Source: Zoroaster sp. YZ-2022
Lineage: Eukaryota > Echinodermata > Asteroidea > Forcipulatida > Zoroasteridae
NCBI GenBank assembly: GCA_029582265.1
Contig: CM055823.1
Coordinates: 27,330,569 to 27,394,568 of the forward strand
DNA: 64,000 nucleotides
Reading direction: 5' to 3'
A program made the translations under genes and the position numbers. The notes below the pieces were generated by a model that worked only from the letters and a program-made list of their open reading frames with translations, had not been told where the DNA came from and ran no database searches. Below, one piece after another: positions 24,995-38,808 of the stretch (position 1 is the first letter of the stretch; each line of letters opens with the position of its first letter).

Positions 24995-27583
24995 AGTACT
25001 GTTTCACTTTGGGCTGTGGAGAAAATACTCAATGCTTATCCTTTGTTTCTTCTCTCACGGCGTGTGTTACTCAGTGTTCATTTATGAGTGTTATTCCTAT
25101 GATAGGCTGACGCCCGAACGTACTCACTGAGCTGAGGTCTCTTCATCCACGTGTTAAACCATACCAATGCCTAATTGTTTTAATTAACACTCAGTGGGTG
25201 CTAACAACAGTAATTACACGAGACTGGAAATGTGTCTTCTTAATAAAAAAAAAAAGGAATCCAAGAATCCATGAGCATCCCGGCATTGCCTCATGCATTC
25301 TCTTTTGGCGTCCACGAACGTCTTCTCCCCACCTCCCCGACCGCGTGCTGCTTTATACTGGCATCATTTAAGAACGTCTCAGTCCTCCACATTATACCAA
25401 CAGAGTCATCAGCCAAACGCTGATACCATGCGGTTTATATACGAAAATAATATGCACTGTTGTGTCATGGTCTCTTTGGGCTGGGATAATTATGATTAGT
25501 AAAAGAGATGAGGTGAAGGAATGTTGTAGGTATGACATGTGCGATGAGTTAGTGCATCTCGCAAGATTAACACATCGTAAAGTATATGGCTTGCTGCGTC
25601 TGTTTAAAATTACAGAGGTCATTCTGTAAAGGTCATTATTCGAAAGGTCCTGTGTATAAAAAATAAATGCCATTACAAAGGCTCATTATATACATTTGAA
25701 GCGCCCTCTATTGGAATTATACATTTAATATTTGCAGCTAAGAGTTTATTAGATTTTATTTGATTTACAACTTCTAGAAGTTAAAAATCATATACATTAA
25801 TCATGACCAGATTTCGTATGTAGCGCCTTACTTTATTGAAAGACAAAACTTAAACACTTTACGGCAGACATATCACCAATATATCAGATTTTATGAGATT
25901 TGAATACAATGATGACTGCCATAAACAAAGATAACAGCATTTGCCTGCCAAAGTTCAACAGAGGGCGCCCTACATATAAACAAGTGATGCTGTAGACAAA
26001 TCCCATGACTTACAAGACGTAGACTCGAGTATGGTTGAGCCACTGGGTCAGAGGTCAGTCATAGCCGCGCAAGCCAGGCCAACGACTTCGGTAATGTTGT
26101 TCTGAATCTCACAGTCATGAAGTTTTGATTCTGTCATTTCAGACTTTTTGATCAATCGCTAAGGGAAATATACACCGCGAAACACATGTTCCCCACGTTT
26201 AGGAAGTGTTTCATCGATTGGAAAAGGAACCTAATCCGGTTACAAGGTTCAACATGAAAAGTAAAGACCTTCTTTATGCGGGATCTGGAAGCCGACTTGG
26301 TAGAGAATCTCCCTCTATTCCCAAAAGTCGTTGAGTGTTTGATTGATCGCGCATGACCGGTGTTGAGACGGAGGTGGGGGGAAATTTTATCAAGTGATAT
26401 TTTAATGTATACTTAATACATTAGGCACTGACGTACGGTAGCTTAGGATACTCAATATAGAGTGGTTGTAAACAGTCTAGAAAAGCTAAAACACCTTTTA
26501 TTTGTGAAAGTAGGCCCGATTGAATCTATCAGGTCAGCTTATTTTGTCTGATGGGCCCCTAAATACAATCTTCTTCCACCGAGCTCTGTTACATTCTCTG
26601 CCGTCTGTTTTGCCGTATGAGCCCCTTCCACACTGTTCCTTTCTGTATGCTCCCACCGTTCTCTCTGTTTTCTCGCCCGATTAACCGCTAGATACGCACC
26701 TCATTTCACACTCGATTTCTCGTCTCAAGGTTCCGTGGAACCCACCGCAAAATTTACCTTAAGGTGGTATTTTGGTACGATTAATAAGTTTGCAAACTTT
26801 TCCCCGAACACATCACAGCTGTGCAGTCGTCAGGCTATTTCATTCACTCTCTGAGGCTATTTAAATCATAGAACTTCGTCAAAACGGAGAGCACACTGTG
26901 TTATTTTATCGGTGTTATGATTTGACAGGGATTCGTTACAATGGGAAGAACACTACATTCGGTGAATGCTTACAAAAATACAGTTTTATTTCCAATTTGT
27001 GAAATTACAACTTTGAAATTTGGGGTTGATTTCTAGCATAGTGAAAGTGCTCCATATGCACCAATTGTCACCCTGACGATCCGACAATTTTTGCGGTTTC
27101 TCTCTCCCCGATATGACAGTTAAAATCTCGTCTCTATTTTGTTCCCGCCACTCGAGACCGTCCATTACCGACGAACACGCTCTTTCGCCGGTTCACGATT
27201 CTCGGTGCATTTACGGGGTAAAACGCTCTCGAAATGCTTTGGAAACGACGACAAGCCGTAAAGCACCCGGGCAGCGGCGAAATGCGTGTAGATTAATGGG
27301 TTTCTTGAAGTGGGTTTTCTGGATAGAAAGAAATAATGTTTTTTTCTTGATCGGGAAAGTGTATGTCCTAAAAAAATCTAGGAAAGGATATTTTAGAGGC
27401 AGTTTCTTTTCAGACTTTTTTGGGGGGAAAGAGATTGAAAAATGGCATGACAATACGGCTATGCTCAGACAGTTTGAAGTGGACTTAAGCATGGTCTTGC
27501 TCCGTTAGGCTTGCTAGAGTCTACAGGCAAATAGTATTATTAATTTCTTGTCACTTTATGCGGACAAGGAGTATACTAACATA

Positions 27584-27795
27584 TTCAAAAGTATTTTGAC
27601 TTAATCATAAGTCCACTTTTCCTAATTTTTATGAAATAAATTTTGGTAAATAAAGTCAAATTTAGAAAAATTGCAATACAATGATAGTTTCTTTCAGAAA
27701 ATTGTTTAAAATTTCAAATATTTTCATTAAAATGAAAATTTATTTCATAAAAATTTGGAAAAGTGAACTTATGATTAAGTCAAAATACTTTTGAA
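27584..27795. mobile_element. MITE with about 38-bp inverted repeats
   Basis: TTCAAAAGTATTTTGACTTA at the left is the reverse complement of TAAGTCAAAATACTTTTGAA at the right. The match continues inward (ATCATAAGT, CCACTTTTCC against GGAAAAGTG, ACTTATGAT) and, more loosely, into AAATTTTATG/AAATAAATTTT. About 212 bp, very AT-rich and non-coding. Confidence 0.85.
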
Positions 27796-28917
27796 CATGT
27801 TAATTATTACGATTTAAGGCTTTACATGATGGAGTATAAGTGAGAATGTGGTTCAGGGAGAACCATGAGGACTTCACAAGGGACTTCACAAATAATTACT
27901 TATTACAATTAATACATAGGCCTAAACAAAACGAAGAAGCACGGACGGACAGAAAACTTATTGATACTGCAGTGTTGAGCTCCCTGTAGTAATTTGAATT
28001 ATCACTATGCGAAATATTACATCATTAGGCACCAGACTATTTTAAACATGGACCTCATTTTGATGTTAGTTGACTTGTGTTTGAACACCAATATTTGCAG
28101 ATGATAGAGGTTTGTTTGTTCCAAGTTTATATGACGTCACAGTCTGCTCCGTATGTAGTATTCTTTTAAGTTTTTACAAGCTATAGTGAAGGTTTTGCTG
28201 CCGCTGTTGTGAGAGAAAAACTTCCTAGAACTTTTCCTAGAACCAAATATAAGTATTTCCTTTATGGTGTTAGGTTACTGTATAACCTTTCAGAAGTAAG
28301 GTGGTGACAAATATATGCCAAGCAAAACAATGTATTGATTCAGTGAGATATTTGATTTCTTCCGCCTAACACTAACAGTCACATAATGATGCAAACGATG
28401 CAATTGCTCGCACACGGTCCAACCTTCCATATAAGAAGAGCCACCTGCCCACTGTGGCCAGAATTTAGTCAATGTGACCTTACCGCCTTGACTCTGTGGC
28501 CATCTGGTCATCCATGGTCAGAGTCCATCGCTCCCATGAGAAACGTGTGTACATGTAGGCTTTGTTTAGTGGAACTGTGGGCCAATGTATTTTTGGCTTT
28601 GGGTAAAAGGCGTGTTTCGGCTGATCTTCCATTTATAAATATGCTATTATCGCTCTTAGAGTCTTATCCTGTCCCCATAGCACTATATACTCTAGCAGTT
28701 GCCACAACATGCCAATAATTATCACGGTACCTGCTTGCTTGTCCACTTCGAAGCTTGGCAAGTATTTACAGCGATCGCTTATCACTTAAAGCTCGTACAC
28801 TATCGGTAGGCCTATTCTCGAAAAGCATAGGCCTAATGATCAAAGATGTGCATGAAACTTAGTTCTTAAAAAGTATAATTATTACAGATTTACTTCAAAC
28901 TTATAATTAGTGTAAAG

Positions 28918-29150
28918 TTGATGATGGTATCAAACATCCCTTGAAATATTTCTGTCTCAGGTGCTATTATTTGAGTATAATTAATCAAATTATGGAGACG
29001 TAAATTTAAAGTTGGAACGAATATCAAATATCTGAATGCATTTTCACTGTTATTCTCGTTAATGAAACAATGAAATAAGCTGAAAGTTTCGCAAAATAGT
29101 CTTTATACATTTTTCGTGATAATTTTAAACTGTAGATGCATTTACAAATA
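28918..29150 (+). repeat. Dispersed repeat, same family as 3530
   Basis: Shares GATGGTATCAA, GTGCTATTAT, CTGAATGCATTTTCAC and AATGAAACAA in the same order with 3533-3690, and GTAGATGCATTTAC with about 56265. It lacks the 81-bp tandem units. A TAATCAAATTA palindromic homeodomain-type site is at 28982-28992, probably by chance. Confidence 0.5.
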
Positions 29151-30059
29151 GTTTAGTCTGTTTCACCTGTACCGAACGGCCTTTTCAGATTTGATAGTTG
29201 CGGTCGGCCGCGGTAAAGCGAATAGTTTTCCTCTCGTCCTCACGTAACTTTACGGACACTCAGACGACGATGTTTCATTGCTACGCCGTACGATACTCCC
29301 GTTCAAATTAGGCTCTCAGCCGGGCTGGCTTTTAGTAGAATTTGAATCGCATGTAAAATACACTTAAATGTGGTCAGGGTTTAATAGACTTAAGAGCTTA
29401 GTCAATAATATTCAATTTGGGGTAAGGCAATTGATTAGATAAATGATTGTCCCATGGTTCTATCACACAGAGTATATATTCAAATAGGATTTTTCTCATT
29501 CTTTATTAGGCACCAAATGTGGGTCATTCTCTAAAGATCGTCTGCTCGACGACAAAGCGCGGGAAATTATTTTTTTCTTGGGCAGTGATCATTTAGACGA
29601 GCAATGGTTTTTAATTGCGACGTTTGACTATATTAAGTAACAGATGTAGGATCGCTTAAGCAAAGGGTGCCGTGTCTGTACTGATATAATTCTAACATTC
29701 GGTTCACATGCGAATTTGATCAATACGGTACTTCATCTAGTCTCTTTTTTTTTTCGATTTCATTTCATTTTGCTAAACCTTTGGGGGTGGGTTTTTTTCG
29801 CAACATAGGTTTTTGCTGGTCGCAATCATCTCCATTTAGATAATTATGCGTCATCAGACGCGGTCCCCACCCATCAACTCTTGCGCCGTCCGTGGGCTGA
29901 CCCGGGGATTTGGTTGCATATTGGATGCCAAGTGGTGGAGTATTTGTTGTTTTGGGAAATGTTTTGACTCCTTTGTTTGGTCCCCATCCAGCCCGGGGGT
30001 AGGGATGTTGACAATTCCTTTAAGTTGGCAAATTAGCATTATAAGTAAAGACCGTTTGC

Positions 30060-30400
30060 GGTGACACCATGTGAAAGAGTTGTAACCTCCACTTCTTTTC
30101 AGAACTAATTACTACTCAATGTGGGATTTGAGGCTTTGCATGGTGGAGATAGATGTTATTGAGTACTTTTGGATACACCGTGTAATAATCTCTTCTTGGA
30201 AGAAGTGATGGCTCTGAGAAGAGCTGGTTGGTTTGTTCTCAACGTTTCGACTAGTCGTCGTCAGGAGACGGTGTCACCGCAAACAGTCTTTACTTATCCT
30301 TTTCACCATGCAAAGCTACAAATCTTACTGCATGGTGTCACCGCAAACAGTCTTTACTTATCCTTTTCACCATGCAAAGCGACAAATATTACTTAAATTA
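30060..30400 (+). repeat. Composite dispersed repeat with 65-bp duplication
   Basis: Parts of the GGTGTCACCGC family (AGTTGTAACCTCCACTTC, AACTAATTACTACTCAAT) precede a second copy of the hairpin repeat of position 60-205 (GGCTCTGAGAAGAGCT at 30210-30225, CTCAACGTTTCGACTAG). Then GTGTCACCGCAAACAGTC to CACCATGCAAAGC appears twice in tandem (about 30272 and 30334). The co-occurrence suggests that the two blocks are one element. Confidence 0.65.
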
Positions 30401-33400
30401 GCATTATATATTAGCAGTAAAAATACGTACTATTAAAGCAAGACAGAGCATTCAAAAATAAACCATGTGTGACAATCCCTTGGCGCAAGGGGGAGGGGTG
30501 GGGGATATGCATTAGGTATCTTCCCTCTTGCTGTGTGATTCTTCTATCAACTTGATGCACCACATCGGATTTGTATGAGTGAACACAGCCAAAACAAATC
30601 TGGATCACAATCTCCAATCAAACCCTATTTGCGATTCCATTCATGATATTGCAACGCTGACTCTAATACAATTATGTCATAGTCACACAGTGAGTCCGTT
30701 AGCAATAATATGAATGTCGTCCTATTAATATTAGCGGCTCAATACGCCACGTATATACTATCAATAAATTAAGCATTGGATTTAGTGCGGCCTGCGCGCG
30801 TTGACGCTCGGACCTTGAAGACATTAAAAAGATAATTCCGGGCGAGTGGTTTCTTGCAGACGACTAGAATGAGTCCCGTGGCAGGGGGTGGTGCAAATTG
30901 AAGCCGGTAGACCTACTTTTAATCAAAAGGGTCTATTATAGCCGAACTGACGAACCAATCCAAATTAAGTTTTTGAGTGGGCATGTTTTGTATTGTTGTT
31001 ATTGGACTAAGGAGGTTTGTACGTATACGGTGTGTGCTTGGGGTGTTTAGACGTATTTAGCCGTTAAAGACAAACTTAACATGGCCTGCTTTTTGGTTAT
31101 AATTAAGTTGACGAAGTTGTTAATTTGCGAGGTCGTTCTGACGTCCATTTATACATTAAGCTGGCGGAGGGTTATAGTGGCATTCGTATATTAAATTCAG
31201 AAAACGGGAAATACGGACGATTAATTATATAGCTTGTGGCAGCTGTAGGGTTTGGTGGGTCGGTAGAGGTTGTGAGGTTGGTGCGAACACGGGTGCGAGT
31301 CAGCGAAACTCCATCCCAAATATCCAAACTTAACTAGATTTTCATGTAAGGATAATTATGAACAGGGACAACCATCAGCTTGTTTTGGTTCAAGATTATT
31401 ACAGATCTTGTCAGGGACAGGAGTACATTTATTTCCTTGTCTCGGTTCGGGGTCTGGCTCTTAATTGCTGAAAGCATCGAACTTTGAAACTGAGTCAAAG
31501 GTATGCCAAAAGATCACCGCGAATTGGGTCATTACGTCACGGGCTTCATTTAAGGCGAGTCGTGCGTCAATGATCGAGCCCCAGTCGTAATGTGGAGGTA
31601 AAATTGAACAGGGATTATATTCATTCTTAAGTTTAAAAAACATTCTAACTAAATGTTGCTATACGGGAAAATTGTCTATTATAGTATGAGCACGAAGGGT
31701 TGACAGTTCCGTCCAACAAAACGATCAATCAATGACGAATCACTTTGGTTATAACTGAAATATATTTTGTGGTTATATCCCGAAGTTTCCACATGCCGTG
31801 TATCGGTTTGAAATGTCAGCTCATACAACAGCATGAACTTAATGTCAATCACTGCTTGATCGCGATCGGGGGGAAAACCCCGCTGTGGTTCCCCGCCCGC
31901 CAATTCGAATTTCCCGCTACGCCTATCCCTCCTGACCTATAGCAAAGGAGGTCACAACCCTGCCACCCCCCGTCTAACACGCCATATTTCACGCTATCGC
32001 GTTCTGGGGGAAACTGATCAGTACTGGCTGGGGAAGGGGCAGGGGAAGTGTTGGAATTTGTTCTTGATAGACACAGTGCAGAACCGAGCTGAGTTTGTGC
32101 CCTACAAGAACCGCGTTTTAAGGGGATCCGCAAATCGAATTACCCCCGTGTAGTCAGTGTTACGACCGATTACTAATGTGAACTGACTGGGGCTGCCAGA
32201 GATAATGCATGATGGCAAAGTGATGCCCTGAGATTAGGGTTCGAACGAAGGGTTTGTGGGTAAAGACGCATTTCTGCCTGAGTCATACGGCAATAAATTA
32301 GATGTCAGAGAAAAGGCCTTTAAAGGTATCCCAAAAATCAACTCAACATCGCTCGAAATTGGACAGTCCTCTATGATATGAGGTTTCTGTTCGTCTGTCT
32401 AAGTTTCTGAAATCACGAGCCCTCACTGTTGTTTCCCTATCTGTGTATCTTGGCTGTGGTTGTATGTCTTGTGTTTGTTGATACTTCCCCCAGATGATTG
32501 ATGATAATACAGGTGAAAATCTGTGTTTTCTTTTTCACTCCGCTTTGGCCTTCGACACGAGGACACTTGCCGGCGACAGGACGGTCTCTAAAGCCTCACA
32601 AATCTTCCAAAGTTCGGGATTGTCTTTCCCTCGTTAATCGTACCCCTTTCTCTGCTTTTCTCTTCTCAACAAAATCTTCCCATGTATTCTTGTGTGGTTT
32701 GTAGAAATTTGAATATTTCGCAAGGTTGTGCTTCAGATTGCATTATTGTTTGGAGAAATTTCTTGAAAGAAATTGTCTTTCTTGAGCTTCTGGCTCAGAA
32801 AGTCTTGACTTTTGTTAAACTGAGCATAGTCCTTCCTTGCTCTGTGAAATGCTGTCAGTATAGGGTCCAAGAGCACACAATCTTTTTTTGTGTGCAAACA
32901 ATCACCATCCATAGCTTTTTTAAAACACGGAAATGACATTTTCAAAGAATGATATGATTATGAATTCCATCAAATTTCCTGCTCCAATCAGACTACGGAT
33001 CAGTAAACACCCCATCGTTACACGTCCAGCTGGCCCGCACGCTCTGTTCCCGCCGTCACAATACTGCCTTGACTGTCGTCCACTAGCCGTCCCCAGCGAC
33101 TTGTCCCATCGCGGCATTGCCGGGCCAATGACTCCCGGGCGGGCCGTAAGTCGCTTCTATTCCGATTAACTTTATAACCTACCGAAACTACAAAGGACCT
33201 CTGAGTTCGAACTCTTTAGACGGCTTTTGCGGGGGATATGTTCTTAAATTTATACGGATTCATAAAACAATCCCTGTGATTTGAACACGGTCGTAAATTG
33301 TGAATATATGCACTAAACTCACGTGGATGACGTGGACGTTATCCATAATATAATGGCAGGTTAGTGGCTTGTTTGGAATTTCTTTTTGATTTGGTTTACG

Positions 33401-33827
33401 ACTGTGTTTTCATTAAGTTATTTGTTGCTATTTTCTTGAGTCACCGATTGATCCATTTATTTTCTAATAAAGTCGATAATTATTTGCACCATCTTGGAAG
33501 TTAGTAAATACCAATTAAAATTTGGACAGTTTTCACTACAGTAAAGGTGACTTTCCAAACCTAAAACCAATCACATCCTTGTGAAAGCATGGATTACCTT
33601 TAATTAGTAGTAAAATACAACAGTGATCTTTTGCTCTGAACTTACATTTTGAGTCAGAAAATGTAGGCCTATATTGGCCTATTTATTTTAAATCTTAGGA
33701 CAATATATTTGTGAGTAGGGGCCGTCCATGGTAAAGCAAAAATTATAAGTTAAAAAGATGAGCCCCCTGTAATTGTTATTCCAAATATGTACTCATTATA
33801 GAAATTCAGTCGTTTCTCAATCATGTC

Positions 33828-34138
33828 CAGGGCCGTCTTAAGAATATTTGAGGCCCCCGGGCAAAGCAATGTACTGGGGCCCCTATCCCCCCTCGCCCCC
33901 CAATACATTAAAATTAAGTTTTTCAACTGGGAAATTTGCGGCATTTCATTGCAGAAAATTGCTTTATAATTGGTTAAAAGTCTATGTTTTTGAGGATGTC
34001 GATTTCAATGCATATAACGCCACTGCTATTTAATAATATGAACCTTCATTTTTATTTTTCAAATTGAATTTCGGGGCCCCTAAAATCGCGGGGCCCCCGG
34101 GCAACTGCCCAGTGTGCCCATGCGATAAGACGGCACTG
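33828..34138. mobile_element. hAT-type MITE with 8-bp target duplication
   Basis: The element starts CAGGGCCGTCTTA and ends TAAGACGGCACTG, with GGGGCCCC-rich arms inside (GAGGCCCCCGGGCAA against CGGGGCCCCCGGGCAA). It is flanked by ATCATGTC (33820-33827) and ATCACGTC (34139-34146), an 8-bp duplication with one mismatch, as made by hAT transposases. 311 bp, non-autonomous. Confidence 0.88.
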
Positions 34139-34189
34139 ATCACGTCCAGTCAATTGTGACAATGGCCAACTTGGTGGCTCTTGGTCAGT

Positions 34190-34250
34190 GTATAACCATG
34201 GACTCTCTGTACTAGAGGGTCCGACTCTATACTGTAGGGTCCATGGTATA
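34190..34250. repeat. Short hairpin next to hAT element
   Basis: TATAACCATGGAC and GTCCATGGTATAACC form the arms around two copies of a GAGGGTCC/TAGGGTCC motif. No function is evident. Confidence 0.4.
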
Positions 34251-36066
34251 ACCAACAAACCGATGCAAATGTAAAATCCAGATTTTTTTGGCTGTAAACT
34301 TCGTATGAACTCCATGTAATACTTTATGTATGTAGCATACAGACATTTAGCCATAATGAGTTTGAAGAGGTCTTCAATGCTCCACAGGGGTGCCCACATA
34401 CGATGCGGGGTCCCTGTACTCTCTGCTCTTCCACAAGACTCATTCTAACTATCAGTTTCATGTCAAAAACAGATTACTCCATTAGTGAATGTCCTCAAAC
34501 GCGTTAACATTTCGACGGATAAGCCAGCACTCATGAAACGCCATCTGTGAGCATACCAGATGGACATACAAAAGTTCCCACAGGTGACAAATGTAATCCT
34601 TGAAAAAGGTCTTCTGCCAAAGTATTATTTCATATTGACTTCATTTCGGTGGCTGTTTTAGTTCAATGAATAACATCATGTGTATACATTTTTGTTTGCC
34701 AATGTTAAGGCAGGTCCGTTCGCGTTTAGAATGGTTTGGTTTGGATAAAGTAATGTTGAATGGTTTATTTATATGATACAACCATTCACTTCCGACCATT
34801 TAAAGGTATTTTAATAGAGATATCAATGAACTTGATAACTAAATTATAAGCATCAGACTATTGTAGACATGAGCCTCGTTCTGGCCAAACCAAAATGGCC
34901 ACTGCATAAAACAGTTTAATGGAACGATGTCTTGCTTTGGACACTGTATTTTGTACATCTTTGTTTCAATTGTACAGAGACCCTCTCTAGAAGTACAAGT
35001 TACATGATACCACACGCTCAAAAAACCGCGAAGCCAATTTCAGATGAACACGACGCATGAGTCACTATTCTGAGGGGGGTGACTAGTTTGTTTTTGAGTG
35101 TAGGCTGGGGGAGGGGGACACAGCCCACGTTGCTCATCAATGACGTCAGGATAGTGTCTTCTTCGCGACCCGGTCACCGGAAGACGATGGATAAGACAGG
35201 CGTCTCTAGTCTTGCAGGATGGATACAACCACACGTAGCGGCTCTGAACCATAAACGGACGTGGTCGGTTTTTCACTGAACACTCGTGTGTAATTCCCAT
35301 AATAATAGTAGGGAAACATGTTAAATGATCTTTATTTTGAAATACATGTATTTTTTGGGAGTAAGCCAACATGAGAAAGCTATAGGTTAAGGTGGTTAAC
35401 CGCTAAAAATTTGACTATTAGTCTGTCTCGTTATAGTAGCCCCTATGTAGTATAGATAATTGATAACCGCGTGCATAAGGATACTCAAGAAATCTATCAA
35501 CAAAATAATTGCTGATTTTCTTCTTTTGTTGAGATAGAACTAGAATAAATCAAGACAAACTAAATATCTTCGTATGACGTTAACGTAACATTAATATTAT
35601 CCACCATTGGTGCTCACTTGACGATCTATTGCAGATTTGTGTCTAGCAAATTCGTTAACATACAAAAGAGTTTTGGAATATACAAAACCCAAGATCGCCA
35701 ACAAAAAAAACACGACAACGCGTTTAATCCGTTGAAAAAATAAACGTGTTTTATTGTTTTTACATTGTGGTTGAAATGATATGAAAATTAACGTCTTAAC
35801 TACTGCTACTTTTCTATGATGAAGAACCATAGAGCAAGGAACCAGACCATGTCTCTATGAAAGAACTCAGAATGTCCATGTACATGTACATTGTGCTTTT
35901 CACGTGTTGTATTACGTAATAAATTATTAGCTTGCATGATACAGGCCTGTGATTTCTTGCAAATTTTCCTGATTTCAGGATATTTTTTACAAATCTCCCT
36001 TTGCCTCAAATTTTTCTTGTTTGTGGGGATGTGGAGAGTCTGTAAATCCTCCAAAATTAAACATCC

Positions 36067-36240
36067 AGGAGGTTCAGGGGGCTTTGTCCTCTAGACCAAA
36101 GGGAGACCCAGGCCTGCTACCCACAGGAGGTTCAGGGGGCTTTGTCCTCTAGACCAAAGGGAGACCCAGGCCTGCTACCCACAGGAGGTTCAGGGGGCTT
36201 TGTCCTCTAGACCAAAGGGTGTCCCAGGCCCACTACCCAT
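36067..36240 (+). repeat. 58-bp tandem repeat, three copies
   Basis: Units start AGGAGGTTCAGGGGGCTTTG at 36067, 36125 and 36183 with period 58. The first two are nearly identical, the third differs at its end (GTGTCCCAGGCCCACTACCC). No ORF with coding character. Confidence 0.92.
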
Positions 36241-38767
36241 TTTTCAAGATTTTTTTTTTTACTTTTGTCAAAGCACATGCCTGATGATGGTAGGTAGCAT
36301 GTTGATCTGATGGATATCCTTATTGGTATACAGAGGAAATAGCTGTCTTCTCTATTAACTCTGGATTACGGTTTAAACATGTAGACAATTGTGCTGGCTC
36401 ACAAGTATAGAGAATTTACATTGATCATCACATTTTTCTTTCCTTTGAATTTTAATTCTCCATAATCGGAAACTTGACATGGTGTTTGGCAGACTGTTTA
36501 TAGCCTTGACTAAAATGATGTCACCCAAAACAAAATGCTTATTATTCGGGGGCCTTCTTCAATGGCTACACCCACGACCACAACATCCTTTGCCGTGAAT
36601 ATTTGGCCCTTTAATTAATTCCTATTAGTAATCGTTTGTTTTTGTTTTAACCTTATTAGCTTCAAGAGGTCATGCAATGTTCTCGCGTTCTCTCGCATAT
36701 TCTCGCACGATTATTGCCATTAAAGTTCTCTTCGGTTATAAACATAAGCACTGAGATAAAAAAAAATACGGTAGCTGGCTTTGCCTAAACCTTTTTTCAG
36801 TGCCTTCGTTTGAGCAAATTTCCGTGCAAAATTTGGACTTTGTCCATGGACTATGTCATGAATTGCAAAGAGATGAAGTAACACTAGGCCTACGTGGATA
36901 TTCTCAAAAGAGTTAGTTAGCAATAACGACATTTTAAAAGAGAGGCAACTTCCCCCCAAACTTGCACGACACACTGCCATTGTTTAAATTGTCCAGAAAT
37001 AAAACTATTTGGGATCTGTACTGGCATGGAGGACTTCTGATACAATCGTCTACCGCAGCAGTGGAATTATTACGAGAGATAAATATAGTATTTTGCTCCA
37101 TTTCTCTGTTAGCGTACATGATCGTGGGGCGCAGAGCGGTTCACATTCGTATAGATTCCTACGCCGCGGTCGGCTCAACGGGGAGGGAGCAGCGAGCGTA
37201 AACTGACCTCCTCGATCGACCGTATCAAACGCCGACCAAACCCGTGCGCCCGGCACGCTCGGGCTCGGTGGTTTACAATTGGAGGTTTACGCTAGGCTAA
37301 TGGTTGTAACTGGAGATACCAGTCTTGTCAGACAGTATGATTGGTTTGGGCAGGTGGACCTGACTGCGGATATTTTCTAGTAAACAAAAAGAGATGTTTC
37401 GATATGGAATTTTCTCTTTCAAGCTGTTTATTGTAAAGTTGTGGTACATAAAAAATAATACATTATTATTATATAGGTATCCAAAAGTGGAAAGAAATGT
37501 TAATTGTAAACATAAAAACAGCGACAATTTCAGCTTGATTAATGAAACACGTTTTAATGCCACGACGGAATTCATGTATGTTAAGGCTTTTTCTCAGAAC
37601 ATCAAAGGGTTTGCATGTACCACTTTTTCTTCTCAACGGCTGAGAACAAAGGGTGTATTATGATATTTGCCCAAATTTACAATATTAACAAATTATGACC
37701 CCAAAAGCATAGGCTAATTGGTGGATTGTTGTGACACAAATTATCCCCACAATTTTTTTTTCGAAAGTGCTCTCTGCTTTTCGTTATAAGTATTTCTATA
37801 TTGACTCATGGCCGTATTATTACCGTATTAATTTTGATCAGAAATTGAAAATAAACTTTAAAAAAATATTTGCATGAACATGCGGATTATTAAATTAAGT
37901 TGGCCACTTTGTCGAGCTATATAACTATAACCCTCACTATGTAGGTTTCAGCAAATACCGTTACACCAAACAAAATGTTAAGGTTGTATTTCTGTCAGTA
38001 AAATGTTGGGGAAATCATTACGAGACGGTACTAAGCCTTTCACTTCTAGAACGTTGTCCCATTGACATGTCATCATAGCCCATCACCTAGGCTACATGTC
38101 ACTCTCATGGTTACATGTCGACTTTCACCCAACAGCTGACATCAGCGGCCATAAACTATTTTTTCCCCATTCAGACAAAACGCGACATCCGTTTCTATGT
38201 TGACTGCCGGATAAAGACACAGACAGTATACTAATCCTGTAAAATTGTAATTTGTACACTGTCTACATGGCTTTGCATGGAGTTATTTTTTGGGTGTGAG
38301 CACGATTGTTTGATTGTTTTACATAACAATATCATTTCACAAAAGCTATATGTTAAATCAGGCTCATCAATATTTGACAAAGAAACCTTATTCAGTAGTT
38401 AGAAATGCTGCGTCGAAATATATGCGATTTGTTCATGTTTGAACCGGAATATTAACTTTGTTAAGACTTGTCAATCGGACAGGTAACTTTGAAAACTGAC
38501 CAGTCCTAAAGAAGATTTTAACAGCTCGTCATATTTATAAATAACATTAAATTCGGTATATAAAAGAAGCAAATCTTTGGCTGGCCGCCAGTGATCTACT
38601 CTCAAATGTTACCCAACAGCAGGAACGGTTATTTTAAATGAACATGTCCCTGGCAAGCGAGCTGATGATACGGTTCACCCCTGGATTTCTTACCGCCAGA
38701 AATGTGCGGTTTCAAAGAGCTGAAATTTATCCTGGGTACTAATTAAAGTGTCTTTTATTGCGATCTT

Positions 38768-38808
38768 GGTAAACCATGGTAAACCATGGTAAACCATGGT
38801 AAACCATG
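38768..38808 (+). repeat. Decamer repeat (GGTAAACCAT)4
   Basis: Four perfect tandem copies of GGTAAACCAT. Each carries a GTAAAC motif resembling a forkhead core, and the unit contains CCATGG at its joins. It lies about 570 bp upstream of alx1 exon 3. Confidence 0.85.

Noticed and set aside
28982..28992. TAATCAAATTA and TAATACATTA (37456-37465) as Alx1 autoregulatory sites
   Set aside because: Eight fixed bases in an AT-rich 64-kb window are expected several times by chance; no clustering seen.
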